From Hoplostethus atlanticus (taxonomy: Eukaryota; Chordata; Actinopteri; Trachichthyiformes; Trachichthyidae): a DNA stretch of 64,000 bases. The position numbers were made by a program, and so were the translations under genes. Position 1 is the stretch's first letter, and each line of letters begins with the position of its first letter. Positions 62,363 through 64,000 of the stretch are shown here, one piece after another. Below the pieces are notes generated by a model. The model ran no database searches. It worked only from the letters and a program-made list of their open reading frames with translations, and was not told the DNA's origin. The stretch is from NCBI GenBank assembly GCA_034670405.1, contig JAXDDX010000116.1, positions 1,355,501 through 1,419,500 of the forward strand. Direction: 5' to 3'.

Positions 62363-64000
62363 CACTACCTGAGTTCTAACATCACGCAGCCCCCCCAAAT
62401 CTCTACCCACAAACACACTAACCAATACCAACATGGAGGTGGAGCGTTGTTGTATTTTTTCCCTTGGTTGGTGCTCAGTCTCCGTTCAGATTTGATTGGT
62501 TGATCAACTACACACTACAGGAGGATGACAAGACTTGTCCAGAGAGTCATACAATTAAAATGGGTTTGAAATAATCGAGGCATTAATAGAGGCAAGAGAT
62601 TAAAGTCCTGAACCCTCACACTACAAGATCAACCAACACAAACTAGTGCCAAATGGTGGCTGTAATTGGCCAACAAGTCATGTAGTGTGTCCCCAGCCTT
62701 TCACACGTGTAACTCTTAAGATCCTGGGGCATTACAGAATGAAGGAAAATGTCATGCCAAATGTTTTTAAAGGCTAGTTACCGTGTGATGTACAGCAGGA
62801 ATGTTTCCCATTGCATGTATAAAAAATGCTTTCTGCACAAATAAAAAAAGCCCTTTAATGGCAAACAGTGTGAGATGTCACAATGGGCATCACGGGGGGG
62901 TGGCCGACTGGTCATTGACATTTGGACAAATAAACACATTCCCATTTAAAATACACCACTACTCAATGTTATCCTTACTGTATGACTTGTGGCAATTAGT
63001 AATTTGGAATCCCCTCATAATTCTAGCTTCCTACTGAGCCACGTCTTTGGCTTAAAAATGATATTCTTCGGATCAAAAGTAATTTCCAAAGGGGGGGAGG
63101 ACCCATAATGTCAGTGTTGCAGTGTATTGAGTAGGAATTGTGCAGTGAGAGTAATAAATGGATACAGTATATATGAAGCTTTAAGATGAAGAGCCATAGT
63201 CCATTTTAAAGAAAATTGTACAGCCAGCCTACTTACATTTATGCAGTCAAGCCAAATCATCTGGAGAGTGAATGTTACACGTCACCTGGGAGTACACAAC
63301 CTCTACTGTGTTTAACTATGAATACAGCTTTTAGTCTGAAGGTTTAAATCCAGCTTTAGCGATACTATAAAGCCTAAAAATTTCCAAAGAGCCGGTGTAG
63401 GCTTCTATGAGTCTGATATTGGGGCGATTTCTATGTCAGGGTGCCTGCAAGTTCCGTAGTTAAATTTAAGACCTTTTTAATGCCAGTTACAATGAAACAT
63501 AAGACCAATTTCGCAAAAATAAAATAAATGTGACATGAAAACAACTTTAGATTTACCCGAATAAAGGTCTGCATGACTGGGCTGATTGAATCAAATTTAA
63601 GAGTTTAAATTCTATATTTAGCTGTATTGAAAATCTTTTAGGGCCTTGGGATTAGATACTATGATTTTGGACATTTTTGGACTTCTTCAGGACCTGCAGA
63701 CACCCTGTACGCACAATATAACTTTTTATCCCCAAACCCCTGGAGGGAATGGATGTGGTTCTGCAGAATCAGTCACAAAACAGATCTGGACTGAAGCTCA
63801 TTCAAAATGCGCAACGTGCATTGACATGCGTTCTGTAATATTCTGTTAACAGTCTTATCTTACACGTTAAATGCTTATTATAGTTTCATGTACAGTATCT
63901 ACAAGGAAATTTCAACAATAATGCATATGTAATTTCATGTCATATATTTTTTATAGTTTGGTAGAGCGGTCGGTTGGGAATTCTGAGGTTGTACTGTACA
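62363..64000. other. unassigned sequence
   Basis: No gene or transposon end could be named. Frames here are under 80 codons and lack family resemblance. Confidence 0.4.

Noticed and set aside
62070-62363. 97-codon Cys/Pro-rich minus frame
   Set aside because: Translation of the 32-bp minisatellite, with no start context or neighbours supporting a gene.

Overview
This window reads as nuclear DNA from a teleost fish. It has AT-rich noncoding DNA full of (TG)n, (AG)n and (CTTT)n microsatellites, spliced genes with GT-AG introns, and a dense mix of transposon families typical of fish: Tc1, hAT, PIF/Harbinger, a THAP-domain DNA transposon, L2 and other LINEs, an LTR element with integrase ahead of reverse transcriptase, and a DIRS-like element. 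The species cannot be named from the sequence alone.

The one intact host gene is on the minus strand between about 23.2 and 51.2 kb: slc43a2 (LAT4, a sodium-independent large neutral amino-acid transporter). I could place 14 coding exons, all with GT-AG borders and matching phases, that join into a 572-residue open frame. Its introns hold LTR, DIRS, L2, L1-like and DNA-transposon remains. A 5' untranslated exon must lie upstream of 51.2 kb, but I could not find it. The second host-derived sequence is a broken PIM-like serine/threonine kinase at 1.98-2.63 kb.

Layout: 0-3.7 kb, LINE tail, microsatellites and the PIM pseudogene; 3.7-5.2 kb, Harbinger remnant; 6.5-7.6 kb, internally deleted Tc1 element; 8.6-10.4 kb, a ~135-bp tandem repeat and a minus-strand LINE end; 11.4-16.6 kb, two ~1.53-kb copies of one TA-flanked element facing each other across 2.2 kb; 20.2-22.3 kb, LINE fragment, Gmr1-order Ty3/gypsy fragment and a small MITE; 23.2-51.2 kb, slc43a2; 53-54.4 kb, a MITE-like element carrying a 45-bp minisatellite; 56.4-60.1 kb, SINE, then an L2 copy split by a 1.73-kb THAP transposon with very long inverted ends; 60.1-64 kb, mostly unassigned DNA with a 32-bp minisatellite.

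The transposons give a readable order of insertion. A hAT element with a perfect 8-bp target duplication sits inside a Harbinger-like element. A TTA-flanked element sits in a duplicated piece of the slc43a2 3' end, whose parent copy shows the empty site. A LINE tail sits inside an L2 copy. All coordinates and splice calls were made by eye.
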